Part shown: positions 1-12,095 of the stretch, piece by piece | Layout of the letters: each line of letters starts with the position of its first letter | Numbering within the stretch: position 1 is the stretch's first letter | Assembly: GCF_003576645.1 (NCBI RefSeq) | Contig: NC_044925.1 | Span: 18,579,404 to 18,643,403, forward strand | Length of the DNA: 64,000 nt | DNA from: Ipomoea triloba | Taxonomy: Eukaryota; Streptophyta; Magnoliopsida; Solanales; Convolvulaceae | Direction of reading: 5' to 3' | Notes under the pieces: model-generated | Database searches by the model: none | Seen by the model: only the letters and a program-made list of their open reading frames with translations | Told to the model about the DNA's origin: nothing | Made by a program: the position numbers and the translations under genes

Positions 1-1006
1 AATCTATTCTGCAATTATGTCATGAAAATGAGTCTTATCCGCAATAGCTAGAAATACCTTGACCCCATGGATTTCCCAACTAATATCAGTGGATGGTTAG
101 GGTATTTAGCTACTGCCTCTTTTACAACATCAGAATGAAAGTCAACCAATTTTTCAGCCTTGGGAGGAGCCTTCCGCTTTCCACCAGAAATGTCTGCAGT
201 GTAAAATACTTGAGTCTCCCTACTGCATTTTATACTTAGGGTGGAATAAAGTACTATTAGGTGTCTGATTTATGATTACCCATCTTAGTAGATTACAGAC
301 ATCACACAACAATTCATACTTATATTGCCATGAAAGCTATAAGAAATCTATTGGTGATGCCAAGCCTTACATGGGTAGTCAACAGTTACGACCTCAATAG
401 CATTCAATGCCTTGGCCAACATGTTTTTCCATCTGCATAGAACACAGTAAAAGCTTTATATTACTTGTACAAAAATCTCAGTTCACTTAGTTAACTTATC
501 TCCTATGCATATTTATCACTAATAAGTCACTAACAACTGAACTTCATTAAAAGTGTCTGTCAATTGGAGCCAGAACAAAGCCTTGCTTCGGCCAGAAGCA
601 AAATGTATACTCCGCAAATACAACACCTATCGCGCTTTTAGCTCAAGAATGCAAAACACTTATGCATGTACCTGATCATCCATTCAGAAGTGGAAGGAGC
701 ACCGGCGCCGTGAGCGAACACCACCAGAGGTGCATTCTCTTTTATGTTCTTCGCTGATGAGCTTTTAAACGCAGTCGTTTCATTGGATGCTGCTGCAGGT
801 GCTTCTTCCTCTTCTTGCTTTTCGACATTTTTCAGCTCGTCCTCACTGATGCGCTTGCGCTTTGAAGCACGCCTAGGGGGCATCCTCCTCTCTAATGGAT
901 GATTCGACAGTAGAAAAGATGACGTTCTTCGAGGTCCGGGAGGTCTGAATTTGGGAAATGGAACCCTAATTCCACTGATACATACAGTGATTTTCGCGCC
1001 AAACAT
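1..1006 (-). CDS. TEX30/KANL3-like alpha/beta hydrolase, 5' part (runs off left edge)
   Basis: Three coding exons can be read on the minus strand: about 672-883 (or from 1006), 371-432 and 58-193, all with GT-AG junctions. The splice after codon 'AG' of an Arg joins WMIR to WKNMLAKALNAIEVVTVDYP, and the next exon gives YISGGKRKAPPKAEK, then LILVGKSMGSR. FAHGAGAP is the oxyanion-hole loop and GKSMGS is the nucleophile elbow (GxSxG) of the TEX30/KANL3 alpha/beta-hydrolase family. The likely start is the ATG at 883 (MPPRRASKRKR..., a basic nuclear-type N-terminus). An upstream in-frame ATG at 1006 would add 41 residues and may be leader. The remaining exons, including the catalytic His, lie left of the window. 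Family members are poorly characterised; substrate unknown. Confidence 0.8.
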
Positions 1007-1079
1007 CAGGGAAGATGAAAAACTAAAATGGGCCGGAGTAATGGGCTAAACTAGTAAATTACCAAATCTGGGCAAATTA

Positions 1080-1345
1080 TGCTATGGACCCGGATCCATA
1101 TTCACAATTTTAGAATTCTATATTCACAATTTTAGATCTCAATATACAAAATTACATTACTCAATATTCACAATTTTTGAACTCTATATTCACAAATTTT
1201 TAACTATATATTCACAATTTTGTTATATAGATTCAAAATTTGTATTATACTGTTGAATATAGAGTTATGAAATTGTGAATATAGTGTTCTAAAATTGTGA
1301 ACCTGAATCGAGTCCACCTTGCAAGGTAGACTCGCGTCCATGGCA
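1080..1345. mobile_element. MITE-like element with 22-bp internal repeats
   Basis: The ends are imperfect inverted repeats (TGCTATGGACCCGGATC at the left; the reverse complement of the right end reads TGCCATGGACGCGAGTC). Between them a unit of about 22 bp, TATATTCACAATTTTAGAAC, recurs at least six times, first in one orientation and then in the other. There is no ORF. The element lies just upstream of the hydrolase gene start. Class is uncertain; a similar degraded stretch may be present near 29115-29215. Confidence 0.5.
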
Positions 1346-1684
1346 TAACAACCGCCAACTCTAATGCTAAATTTGATCTCAAAAGGAGTACTAGAAGTGA
1401 TGATTGAGTTTTAATTTTGGAAAATACTTGGTGAAGTTACTTAACTCCCATTTTATACTCCTAACTTTTATTCTTTCTCACAAGTTTTTGATGTAGACCC
1501 TTTTATATGGACCAACATGATGAAAATAATGTATCATTGTTTGCCACATATATCATGAATTAGAAGTAAGGGATTGCCACATATATCATGAATTAGAAGT
1601 AAGGGAGTAGAATTTGGAAGTATGTATATATAACACTTTAATTTTAATATTTCGTGGGTTGGTTCTTTGTATTTTAGCCTACAT

Positions 1685-1834
1685 TAGGGGTGTAAATGAG
1701 CCGAGCGGCTCGCGAGCTGCTCACGAGCCGCTCGGCTCGAGCTCGGTCAAATTCGAGTTCGAGCCAAACTCGAGCGGCTCATTTAATAATCGAGCTGAGC
1801 TCGAGCTCTAATGTCTTAGGCTCGTGGCTCGACG
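1685..1834. mobile_element. hAT-like terminus, cut by assembly gap
   Basis: TAGGGGTGTAAATGAGC begins at 1685, followed by GC-rich subterminal repeats built from GAGCCGAGC/GAGCTCG motifs in both orientations. The TAGGGGTG terminus matches that of the complete hAT-type element at 17558. The right end is lost in the gap at 1835, so the target duplication cannot be checked. Confidence 0.5.
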
Positions 1835-2834
1835 NNNNNNNNNNNNNNNNNNNNNNNNNNNNNNNNNNNNNNNNNNNNNNNNNNNNNNNNNNNNNNNNNN
1901 NNNNNNNNNNNNNNNNNNNNNNNNNNNNNNNNNNNNNNNNNNNNNNNNNNNNNNNNNNNNNNNNNNNNNNNNNNNNNNNNNNNNNNNNNNNNNNNNNNNN
2001 NNNNNNNNNNNNNNNNNNNNNNNNNNNNNNNNNNNNNNNNNNNNNNNNNNNNNNNNNNNNNNNNNNNNNNNNNNNNNNNNNNNNNNNNNNNNNNNNNNNN
2101 NNNNNNNNNNNNNNNNNNNNNNNNNNNNNNNNNNNNNNNNNNNNNNNNNNNNNNNNNNNNNNNNNNNNNNNNNNNNNNNNNNNNNNNNNNNNNNNNNNNN
2201 NNNNNNNNNNNNNNNNNNNNNNNNNNNNNNNNNNNNNNNNNNNNNNNNNNNNNNNNNNNNNNNNNNNNNNNNNNNNNNNNNNNNNNNNNNNNNNNNNNNN
2301 NNNNNNNNNNNNNNNNNNNNNNNNNNNNNNNNNNNNNNNNNNNNNNNNNNNNNNNNNNNNNNNNNNNNNNNNNNNNNNNNNNNNNNNNNNNNNNNNNNNN
2401 NNNNNNNNNNNNNNNNNNNNNNNNNNNNNNNNNNNNNNNNNNNNNNNNNNNNNNNNNNNNNNNNNNNNNNNNNNNNNNNNNNNNNNNNNNNNNNNNNNNN
2501 NNNNNNNNNNNNNNNNNNNNNNNNNNNNNNNNNNNNNNNNNNNNNNNNNNNNNNNNNNNNNNNNNNNNNNNNNNNNNNNNNNNNNNNNNNNNNNNNNNNN
2601 NNNNNNNNNNNNNNNNNNNNNNNNNNNNNNNNNNNNNNNNNNNNNNNNNNNNNNNNNNNNNNNNNNNNNNNNNNNNNNNNNNNNNNNNNNNNNNNNNNNN
2701 NNNNNNNNNNNNNNNNNNNNNNNNNNNNNNNNNNNNNNNNNNNNNNNNNNNNNNNNNNNNNNNNNNNNNNNNNNNNNNNNNNNNNNNNNNNNNNNNNNNN
2801 NNNNNNNNNNNNNNNNNNNNNNNNNNNNNNNNNN
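1835..2834. other. assembly gap, 1000 N
   Basis: Run of exactly 1000 N, probably a placeholder length. The ORFs that span it are artefacts. Confidence 1.
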
Positions 2835-3140
2835 TAAAATAACTTGAAGTCTATATGGACTCAATTACATTAGTTATATAGATTTTCTAGATCTTCTAGA
2901 CTTCTATCTTTATATTTCATATGTCTTTTTGGATTATGTTTCTTACTCTTATAAATAGATATCTATTTGTATATTATAGTGAAATCTAAATGTTAAAAAA
3001 ATCTCTCTTTCCCTATGTTCTTATCTCTTTAGTATTATCTTTTTTATTTCGTTTTACTCTATTATATTTCTTGAAACAAAAATAGTGAAGGTCCAAATTA
3101 AATTATAGACAGGGCCCTTGTTTTTAATGGAACGGCCCTG

Positions 3141-3610
3141 TATATATATATATATATATATAGGGAAGGGTTCCCGTGCGAAGACAAGTTCTCGTGCGGT
3201 AGTGCGGTAAACACACAAAAGACACACCTTAAGTGTAGAAATGCACACCTAACCTTAAGCATTAAATTTGTGCACCTTAAGTACACAAACAAAGCACCAT
3301 AAGAAGGAAAATCATGCACCTTAAGATTCACAACTGACGCACCTGAAACACACAAATCGTGCACCTTAAGAAAGAAAATTGTGCACCTAAAGAAGAAAAT
3401 CCACGCATAGTAAGTTTCAACAACTGACGCACCTTAAGCACACAAACCACACACCTTACGAAAAAAATCACGCACCTATTTCAACAACTAACGCACCTTA
3501 AGCTCAAAGCCATGCATCTTAAACACAAAACCACGAGCCTTAAATTTGACCTAGACATAAAAGGACCAAATTGACACCGCATTTTTTTTTAATCAACCCA
3601 TCTATATATG
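3141..3610. mobile_element. microsatellite-flanked repeat element with CACCTTAAG units
   Basis: A (TA)n run (3141-3162) leads into GGGAAGGGTTCCCGTGCG and a short hairpin-like GAAGACAAGTTCTCGTGCGG. About 350 bp follow in which GCACCTTAAG recurs every 20-30 bp (3225-3545) with spacers such as CACACAAACC. The right side ends in a T-tract and (TG)n at 3609-3625. It has no coding capacity. A second, shorter copy in the same orientation is at 63190-63455, also against (TA)n. Confidence 0.5.
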
Positions 3611-3625
3611 TGTGTGTGTGTGTGT

Positions 3626-6543
3626 AAAATACTTGACGCTGGAAACGTGGTAAGTGTTCGACATGATAGGGAATAGGGATTGTGCACAGATGATGAGAAG
3701 AGGGTTGACCATGCTACGGAAACATAGGCGCCCGCGTACTGCACCTCACGTGGCAATGACATGAATTGAAGAAGATGGATGATCTGATTGTCAGCAAAAC
3801 ATCCTAATATCCTATGAAGAAACTCCCATGAATCTGTTTCTGTTAAAAAATATTAGGATGCCTCTGTCACCCCGTCATTAAATCATACCCTTGAATTGAA
3901 TGGTTTGAAGAAGAAGAAGAAGAAATATATATCATCATCATCATCAAAAGTCATCTGTGATGTGCACTGAATTGAAGGATGTCCATCAATCATCTATCTG
4001 CATTTATCAACACCAACCCTGCACTGAAAGTCAAACTATATTCAATACTAACTCAGCTAGCTAGCTACTAAACCCTAACTCTCCTACCCATAGAAAATCA
4101 AATACATATATACAAATAAAAACTCATATCATATTGTTTAAAAAAACACATATCATATGAAATTGAAAAATGAGTGCTGGGTACTCGGTTGCTGGAGGAA
4201 TCACGAGATGAAATGAGAAATCTTCTCATTCTTGATACTTAGATGAAATGGGGATGATGTACTTCTCTTTAATACATATTGATAGGATATTACTAGTCCG
4301 TAGTTAGGAATTAGGATATTATATTACTAGTCGTGATACCTAATCCAAGGAGTTCATTGCACATTTGAGTCCAAAATTCCCGTCTAAGATAGTAGGACTA
4401 GTGGCTTAAGAAGATTCATGTATAAGCAAAAACTGAATTGTTGGCTGTGGTGTGAAAAAAGTTAATTCGTATCTTGTTAAGAGTTAATATTCTAATCATA
4501 TTATGATGTAATTAGCACAGACAATGGGTTATATTATGAAGTAATAAGAGTTCTGAATTCAATTATTGTCAAGATAAAATTATCTCTCACTTAATTATGC
4601 GGTAGATCTCATCACGTTGTAATAATAATTTTCAATTTGAATACATGATAAATGTATAGTACGATCCAATCAACTCCTCATGACTCAATTAAATATACTT
4701 AAACTAAAGACAAACCAATAAGTTGGATCACAACATATCTTTCAACTCTAAGCCCTTCATCATGATCATCATTATGTAGTGTCTGAAAATGAAAAGCAAG
4801 TTTAAGTGAGATTTGAGAATAGAATGCAAGTTGGAGAGGGTAGATGGAGAGGATTGGAGAGGGGTTTCTTGAAGGAATACACAATTTCCAAATCTGAGCA
4901 GTAATGCTTTGTCATTAAAAGGAGATTTCTTGAAGGAAAACACAAATTCTAAAAGTGGTGAGCACAACTTTTTCCATTTATGTGGGGGGTGGAAACCCTC
5001 ACCTCAGCTCACTGCAATAATAATCATAATAAAGAGATTGACATGATCGAACAACACATTGCACTTTCTCTGTCTTTGGGGCCCTCCATCTCTTCTTATG
5101 CTCCTGGCCTGCTTTTCTCACTCAGATTTGCTTCAATTCCCTAGCATAACATAACCAAACTAAACTAAACAACACCCAAGAGAGTCCTGCTGGGAAGAGA
5201 ATTAATATCATTACTCGATAGTTGAAAATAGTAAGTTAGAAGGTTTAAATAAGAGCTAAGCTAAGCAACCTCAATAGTAAGATTTTTTTTGTTATCAGGT
5301 GGAAGAGAGGGTTATATGCATGTGGAGTTTGAACAATTAAGAAAATTACTTACTTTCTCATTAAGGTGATAAAGCTCTCTAGTATATTACTTTTCTGTTA
5401 GCATTAATGTAAGGTGAGTGATTAGATTTTCTTCTTAAAAACAAAAACAAAAAAAAAAAAAAACAAACAAACAAAAACAAACAAACAAACAAACAAACAA
5501 TTTATGAGTTATGACAGCCTTAAGCTGAAAAGAAAAAAAGTTTTTAATAATTATTAGGGTTTTGTAACCATGTTTTTAGATAATTTAATTAATATATAAA
5601 CAAAATATTTTAACCACAAAACACTAATGATTACATGAATCCATTCTCTTTTTACCTTTCCAGTCCCTCAGCTTTTGCAGATCCATGATAAAAAATAAAA
5701 TTTGCGTATTCCCCATGCTAATAAGCTAACACTGAAAGTGCGACTCTGATCAAAGTTAAAGAACAATAATTATTGTATTGATACCTTCAATTCACAGCAA
5801 CCTAAGGATCGGAGCAAACTAACTAGAACCAACCTATTTAAAATGCAATTGGAAAAGAGGGTTTTAGTATTTAAAAACAATGAAAGAAGACATCAAAAAA
5901 CATCATAGAACAAATAAGCTTCAAGATGTCTGTCTATATATATACTTAGCTTACAAGATTATATTGGTCATACTAAGAACTATAGTGTTGTTTTATGTTT
6001 AAGTATGTACATGAGTGTGTTGTGCGTCTATCTGTTGATGTCCTTAAGTCTGGTGTTTGACAAGAAAACACTGAAATGATAGATGGATCAATCAAGAGGG
6101 CAGGGAAGACTTGTACAGTTTTTACTTCAGAAAAAATAGAGAATAATGCATAAAGAAAGCAAGAAAATAAAATGATTTTCTTCCTATATAAGCATTGGTC
6201 CTCTCTTCAAAAGAAGCAACCAAAGAGTAAAAGAAGACAAGTGAAGCAAAAAGAACACACCTTTCTGCCAGCCTACTCTTTTCTGGTTTCTTCCTCTTTG
6301 GTGAAACTATCCCTCTTGCCTCCATTTCCTTAACAATATAATAGCCCCTCTCTTGAATGTTTTTTTATGCACTGAAATTGGGAAACCTCCATTATTTTAG
6401 TGAGATCTATCTATCTGCAGTTATCTTTGTTAAAAGCTAGCAAACCTTAACTTTCCCTTTTGCCACTTCTTTCTTGCCCTCTCTTCTGCCTCCAAAGTAG
6501 AAACCTTTGTGCTTAATTCTTAACTTTCCAAAACAGCACCAAA
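3626..6543. other. intergenic region upstream of UFO
   Basis: No gene is supported here. Contents are low-complexity tracts (GAA and CATCAT runs near 3905-3945, an AAAC-type tract at 5446-5500), a duplicated motif around TTTCTTGAAGGAA (4865 and 4927), and a pyrimidine-rich stretch (6270-6540) that probably includes the UFO promoter and leader. Confidence 0.5.
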
Positions 6544-7887
6544 ATGGAAGCTTTTCATTCCACAATTGGGATGCCCTTTCCATATGGCTTTCCCACCACT
6601 ACAGTAATGAACATGTGTGGGACCACAAACCCCATGTCCACCCCATGGATGGATAGTAGAATTTGGAGTAGGCTCCCTCAGAGGCTGATAGATAGGATCA
6701 TTGCCTTCCTTCCCCCACCGGCTTTTTTCCGGGCTAGATCAGTCTGCAAGAGATGGTATAGCCTTCTCTTCTCCACCACCTTTCTTGAATTGTATCTCCA
6801 GGTATCCCCACATTGCCACTGGTTCATATTCTTCAAGCATAAGAGCTTGAAAAGCTACATTTATAGGAGCAACAACAGTACTAGTAGCAGTGGATATGAT
6901 AATAGAGCAGTGTATGAAGGGTACCTGTTTGATCCCCACACGCTTACATGGTACCGCCTTTCATTCCCTTTAATCCCACCGGGGTTTTCTCCGGCCACTT
7001 CCTCCGGTGGCCTGATTGGTTGGGTTTCTGAGGAGGCTGGCTCAAAGAACATCCTTTTATCCAATCCCCTTGTTGGGTCTTTAATCCCAATTCCCCCAAC
7101 TCTAAGGCCTAGGCTCTACCCTTCCATTGGACTAAACATTACAGACTCCTCTATAGATTTGGCAGTGGCCGGTGACGACTTGATATCCCCTTACGCCGTC
7201 AAGAATCTAACCACAGAGAGCTTCCACATCGACGCGAATGGGTTCTACTCCATATGGGGCACAACCTCCTCTCTCCCGAGGCTCTGCAGCTTCGAATCGG
7301 GGGAGATGGTGTACTCAGAGGGGAGATTTTACTGCATGAATTACAGCCCTTTCAGCGTCCTCTCCTACGACATTTCGTCGAACACCTGGTGCAAAATCCA
7401 AGCCCCGATGCGACGATTCCTCCGCTCCCCAAACTTGGTGGAGAGCGGCGGGCGGCTGATCATGGTGGCCGCCGTGGAGAAGAGCAACCTGAACGTCCCC
7501 CGAAGCCTGCGCCTGTGGGGCCTACAGGATTGCGGGACAACGTGGGCGGAGATCGAGAGGATGCCGCAACAGCTGTACGCGCAGTTCGCGGAAATTGAGA
7601 ACGCGCAGGGATTCAACTGCGTAGGGCACGGGGAGTTCGTGGTGATTATGATCAAGAATTCCGACAAGGCTCTCCTGTTTGATTTCGGTAGAAAGAGGTG
7701 GGTGTGGGTCCCTCCTTGCCCTTTCGTTCATCAAGATTCGACCTTTGGCGGCGGCGGATATGGAGATCAAGGCGGCGCTGGGTGTGGAAATGAGTTGCAT
7801 GGGTTTGCATATGAGCCTAGACTAGCTGCGCCTGTAACTGCACTTCTTGATCAGTTCACACTTCCCTTTCAGTCTTTCACTGGCTAG
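6544..7887 (+). CDS. UFO: UNUSUAL FLORAL ORGANS-type F-box protein
   Basis: A single uninterrupted ORF of 447 residues, close to the length of Arabidopsis UFO and Antirrhinum FIM. The F-box lies at about residues 40-80 (IWSRLPQRLIDRIIAFLPPP, then FFRARSVCKRWYSLLFS). A long C-terminal half of Kelch-like character follows (VYEGYLFDPHTLTWYRLSFP, NGFYSIWGTTSSLPRLCSF, LHGFAYEPRLAAPVTALL). Members of this family are the substrate-recognition part of an SCF ubiquitin ligase and act with LEAFY to switch on B-class floral genes. Intronless structure fits known UFO genes. The second half is visibly GC-richer than its surroundings. There is a Gly-rich insert near the C-terminus (residues about 403-413). 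It appears intact and functional. Confidence 0.95.
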   Translation: MEAFHSTIGMPFPYGFPTTTVMNMCGTTNPMSTPWMDSRIWSRLPQRLIDRIIAFLPPPAFFRARSVCKRWYSLLFSTTFLELYLQVSPHCHWFIFFKHKSLKSYIYRSNNSTSSSGYDNRAVYEGYLFDPHTLTWYRLSFPLIPPGFSPATSSGGLIGWVSEEAGSKNILLSNPLVGSLIPIPPTLRPRLYPSIGLNITDSSIDLAVAGDDLISPYAVKNLTTESFHIDANGFYSIWGTTSSLPRLCSFESGEMVYSEGRFYCMNYSPFSVLSYDISSNTWCKIQAPMRRFLRSPNLVESGGRLIMVAAVEKSNLNVPRSLRLWGLQDCGTTWAEIERMPQQLYAQFAEIENAQGFNCVGHGEFVVIMIKNSDKALLFDFGRKRWVWVPPCPFVHQDSTFGGGGYGDQGGAGCGNELHGFAYEPRLAAPVTALLDQFTLPFQSFTG

Positions 7888-8159
7888 TGCTAGTGCTTTG
7901 GTAATTTAAGCAAATCACTGTACTGCATGGATCCTTTTCATTTTTGATGACTACGTGTCATAATATTATTAAGTAATTGGTTTTCTTATGTTAGTAGGTT
8001 GGGGTATGAGTTTTAGCCTTTAGGGGTGTAATTTCTGGCTATCCTTGCAACTATAATTATCAAATATAATAGTGAAAACCCTGAATCTAATTTCAATTTA
8101 AATATAAATATTAAATTTAAATATAAATATTCTCTCACATCATAGTGTATTCCTAAATT

Positions 8160-8290
8160 CTAAATAGTTTTCAACCCTGAGTAACAAGTTTTGGTACGAG
8201 ACAAATTCATACCACTCTTCTTGGTAAAGTTTGAACTCGGGCACTGTGATTGCTAGCAGAATAGGTAATTAACCTTATTTTGAATTGGTC
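8160..8290 (-). repeat. possible tRNA-derived SINE relic
   Basis: On the minus strand a B-box-like GAGTTCAAACT (near 8235) lies within a stretch starting GGTTGACCAATTC. It sits between the convergent UFO and INTS9 genes. No clear tail or target duplication was seen, so the call is weak. Confidence 0.25.
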
Positions 8291-8377
8291 AACCAACTGA
8301 GATGCAGTTGTGGTTCTGGGTGAATGTGTCTAATCTTGAATATAGGGCAGATGTGCGATGAAAACAACTCCGATCCC

Positions 8378-11300
8378 TCAAATGCCATCTAAAATGCTAC
8401 AAACAGACTCAGATATCCGTGAGGCAAAATTCTCATCAGCGGTGAAGATCACAGTTCTTTCTGCTGTAACTTCAATCAACGCTTCATTAGGCTCCGAGAC
8501 ATGTATTGTGGAAGCACTCTCCGGTCCTGCTTGTTCTATGGTTGCTTTGATTCCCATCTTCTGTAATGCGGCCACAAGCAAGTCTGGGTTGGTCTTGCCC
8601 CAATAGACCACTGGCCTAGTTTTCGTCGATATTATTTGATCATTTCCAATGACCAACTGATACTTCCCCCTATCTATGACCAACTCTCCCTTTAATCTTG
8701 CGATTTCCTTGTCTTCTTGCATGGGCTTTGTGCAATGGAGTAACCGCGAAACCAGGTCGACACCAAGATGTAGATCTGAACCCTGCTTCAGCTTGGGTAT
8801 AACCAGAGCCTCCTTTTCAGAGAAATAGCTAAATGAATATGTGTGGTTCAAATGGCTAAAATGTGATCTCAAAGTTTCAGGAAGCTGAATAAAGCAACAA
8901 AAATTATTAGAGAAATCATGAGATAATAGTCATTAGTATCTAGCAGTGCACTTTTGATGTATAACAAACGAAATCATGTTCACAAGATTACCAGAACGTG
9001 CTTTGGTTGCAGGGCTTTCAGTAAATATGGAGCTTTCTTTAGACTACAAAAAGGTATAAATATAGAACACCAGTTAGAAGGTGCCAAATGAAAGAGCTTA
9101 GAGCTCGATACACAGTATGTACTCAAATCACAGGTAGATATTCACAAGAGAGAGATACCTTACTTTATTCCAGAAAGAAATGTGCACTGCAGGACCTTCA
9201 TTGCCATTGGCTTGAAAGGCAAAAAAGACAAATTGGCATCAGCTCCTTCCTGGAAATGTTCAAATGTAATAATCAGCATATTATGAGTTTATTAATTATG
9301 GAGTAAACTGCAGACAGGAAAGCACCTCCATAACAAGCAATGAGTTTGGATCTGCACACCAGCGGCGAAGCAAATGAACAACAGGTCCTAATCGCAGACT
9401 CCAATGCGGACAAAATATTATACAAGGTTCCTGCCAACTTGTTCTATGCACAGAACATTAGTCATAAAGTTAATAATGCTGATAGATGGTGAAACAATAG
9501 AAGTTTTACTGAAACATATGAGTCACAGGTCCTAATCACATACTCCAATACAGTAACATTTCCCCAAAATACATTCAAGCTAATGCATATAATTACAAGT
9601 TGTCCACTACACAGGAAGAATTTATCTTACAATAACTCTGGAGAATGAATTGCGGGAAACAGCTGGAGCCTTTTGCCATTCAACAGCTCAACATGGGAAA
9701 ATAGAGATTCCCCGGCATATAACTACAGGACCCATATAAGTGGAAAGTTAGCCTCAAGTATTATTCCCTAGAAAAGGGACATTAAGACAATTTTAATCAG
9801 ATAAGCACTTAAATAGCATACCCTGTCTTGTTTTTGCTTGCACAACCATTCTGGTATGACATTTGAAAAGGCCAATAACTCTTTAGCTACAGAAGAAATG
9901 AAAAATATGGGAACCTAAAGAAGAATGAAAAGTATCAAATTCAAAATCATTAGATTTAAAGGAAACAAGATCTGAAATTTGAATTTAGTATTAGGCTAAG
10001 AAATAATACTACAAGACTGAGCCAATATTCTCTCAAAGGAGTGCAATTCAATGGCCTAATCTTAGTAAAATTTATAGCAAAAGGCTAATTCTTCAGTTTC
10101 ACATCTCCATTTAATAGAAAACATTTAAAAAGGCCCAGGGCAGCATTGCAGTGAAAAAGTAAATTACAGTAAGCAGCCTACTTTCTGACCCTTCTGATAT
10201 GCTAGACATCAGTATCCATCTAAAAAACTGTTGGCATTTATGAATAAATGCCTCTGTTAGAAACATACCTTCAAATTTGAAGATTCTAAGAGAAGTCCTA
10301 CATTCTCCAGTAGCTGCAACATAATACCCGGTCGTCCAATGGGAATAAGGACTGATCCTCCAGCATTAACAGAGTCCAAAACACATGAACATAGAAAATC
10401 TATTTTCTCCATCTCTTCTGTGTACTCACTAGAATCAAGCAAGTATTTGGCTGTCACTTCCAAAGAAAAATCACTGCCACTGCACAAGTTTGTCCAAATT
10501 TAAGGAAATTTTAGTTATCCCTCCAGTGAATATTGGAGTGGAGGGAGAAACAGTAATTACAGCACAAATCATAAAAATGCTATACATCTGCATGAATCAG
10601 GCTGTGTGTATGTGTGTCTGACATACACATAAACATCCCGTAGCCCGCAGGAGGTACCTTGAATTGGAGAAATCATTACAAGGGGGCGTACATCTACTGT
10701 TGTCACCATCCACATTGTCAACATCCGAAGGTGCATAGCCAGAGTATAACAATATATCACTTTTTTGAAGAGAAAAATAATCAAAACTCATTGCAGTTGC
10801 TGATGCAAAGACAGATCCTGAAAGATATGTGATGCTTCCTTTTGGACTGACAATGGTCCAATTACAAGCACCAATCTCTAAACCAGAACTTAATGCTTTT
10901 AAGCTTAAGGTGCCACTATAGAAGGTTTCTTCGGCATATTTAAGAGACTGAACCTTCTGTATGCAACTCTTGACTTCTGCTGCACTGAAAAGATTTAGGT
11001 TTTAGATCCTCAACTCCTCAAGCATAAATACCAGCAGTTCGGCTAATGGGTACGGGGTCACGGGTCACCCAATTCTTTTCTTTAAAAAAAATTGTGAGGG
11101 AAAAAGTGAAAATAATAATAATAAATACTGTAATTAGACATAGAAACTAGAATATTTGGGCATAGGAGAACGCACATGAAAAACTTGGATGAAAATAACC
11201 AAAAAGTGAAAAAATATATATATATCAAATATGTACAACAAATTCCAATCAAATTATAAAGAGTAAGAAAAATTCATGTCACTGTGGAAAAGAGGTGAAG

Positions 11301-12095
11301 AATAAATAGAATTTTGCTGTTAGGCAAATATCATACTATTACCTGTACAATGGCATCCACCCACCAAGATCTATCCCATGTTTGCCCAAAACAATCTCCT
11401 TCAGTTCCAAGGGAAGCAACTCAAGTTTTTCCCAATTCACCCATTCTGGGAAAGCAGACTCTTGGGCTCCATAGAATTGCCTCAACTCCATATGGATAGC
11501 GACAAGGTCCTCCATTATTAGCTGACCAAGTCTAGCAGCAGCTTCTGTTGCATATATCTGATAACATAACACATCACACTATTTTCAATAAGCCGGACCA
11601 TAGGGAAAACTGAAATGTTAACTAAGTGACAAGTTCAATTTTAATTACCTTCGCGGAAAAGTCTTTGTCACGAGTAAGATATGGTAACCCTAGCAGGCCC
11701 ATTGGACTTGTGATCAACACAACATCTATGAAAGATGTATTGAAAAGGTTCAACCTTTCAACAGTTTTATACCATGGTTCTGAATGTATTAAACTAGTGG
11801 CATCAAGACATTTTCCAGTCTGTGGTACAATTTGTCTATCAAGCAAGGAAGGTGGATCAGTTGGCAGTGGAGAAAAGACTGAAAGAGCTGAAAGGTCCAA
11901 AGGGCAATCAAATAACACCTGGAAACCGCAAATATTGAGAATGTGGCATGGTGGGAAATGATAACCCTGACCCTTGCTTAAACATGTCTGCACACAAGTT
12001 GAATCCATAAATGAACAGAATAAGAGTAATTCTACGCCCAGCAGGAATGAACAATGAAACAAGTTTTTGAGAGGGGAGAGACTTACAAGCTTCAT
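8378..12095 (-). CDS. INTS9: Integrator complex subunit 9
   Basis: Eleven coding exons assemble on the minus strand with GT-AG junctions and consistent phase: 12087-12095, 11649-11987, 11343-11557, 10658-10984, 10269-10479, 9822-9914, 9631-9722, 9326-9443, 9164-9249, 8992-9043, 8378-8884. The sum is 2049 nt, or 682 residues plus stop. The N-terminus MKL|TCLSKGQGYHFPPCH and the segments DCPLDLSALSVFSP, VLITSPMGLLGLPYLT, LYSAAEVKSCIQKVQ and WSLRLGPVVHLLRRW identify the plant INTS9 homologue, a metallo-beta-lactamase/beta-CASP protein. INTS9 pairs with INTS11 in the nucleus to cleave snRNA 3' ends and attenuate transcription; INTS9 is the catalytically inactive partner. The first coding exon holds only three codons. 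The last exon (169 codons including stop) is the longest. It runs tail-to-tail with UFO, about 490 bp apart. Confidence 0.93.

Noticed and set aside
1696..2864. Long ORFs across 1835-2834 and 14456-15455
   Set aside because: They consist of X from the N runs.
3141..3610. CRISPR-like array because of regularly spaced CACCTTAAG
   Set aside because: Units are degenerate and short, spacers are not unique, and the genome is a plant; it is a transposon-type repeat.
7365..7800. Antisense and +2-frame ORFs in the UFO gene
   Set aside because: Shadows caused by the GC-rich second half of UFO.
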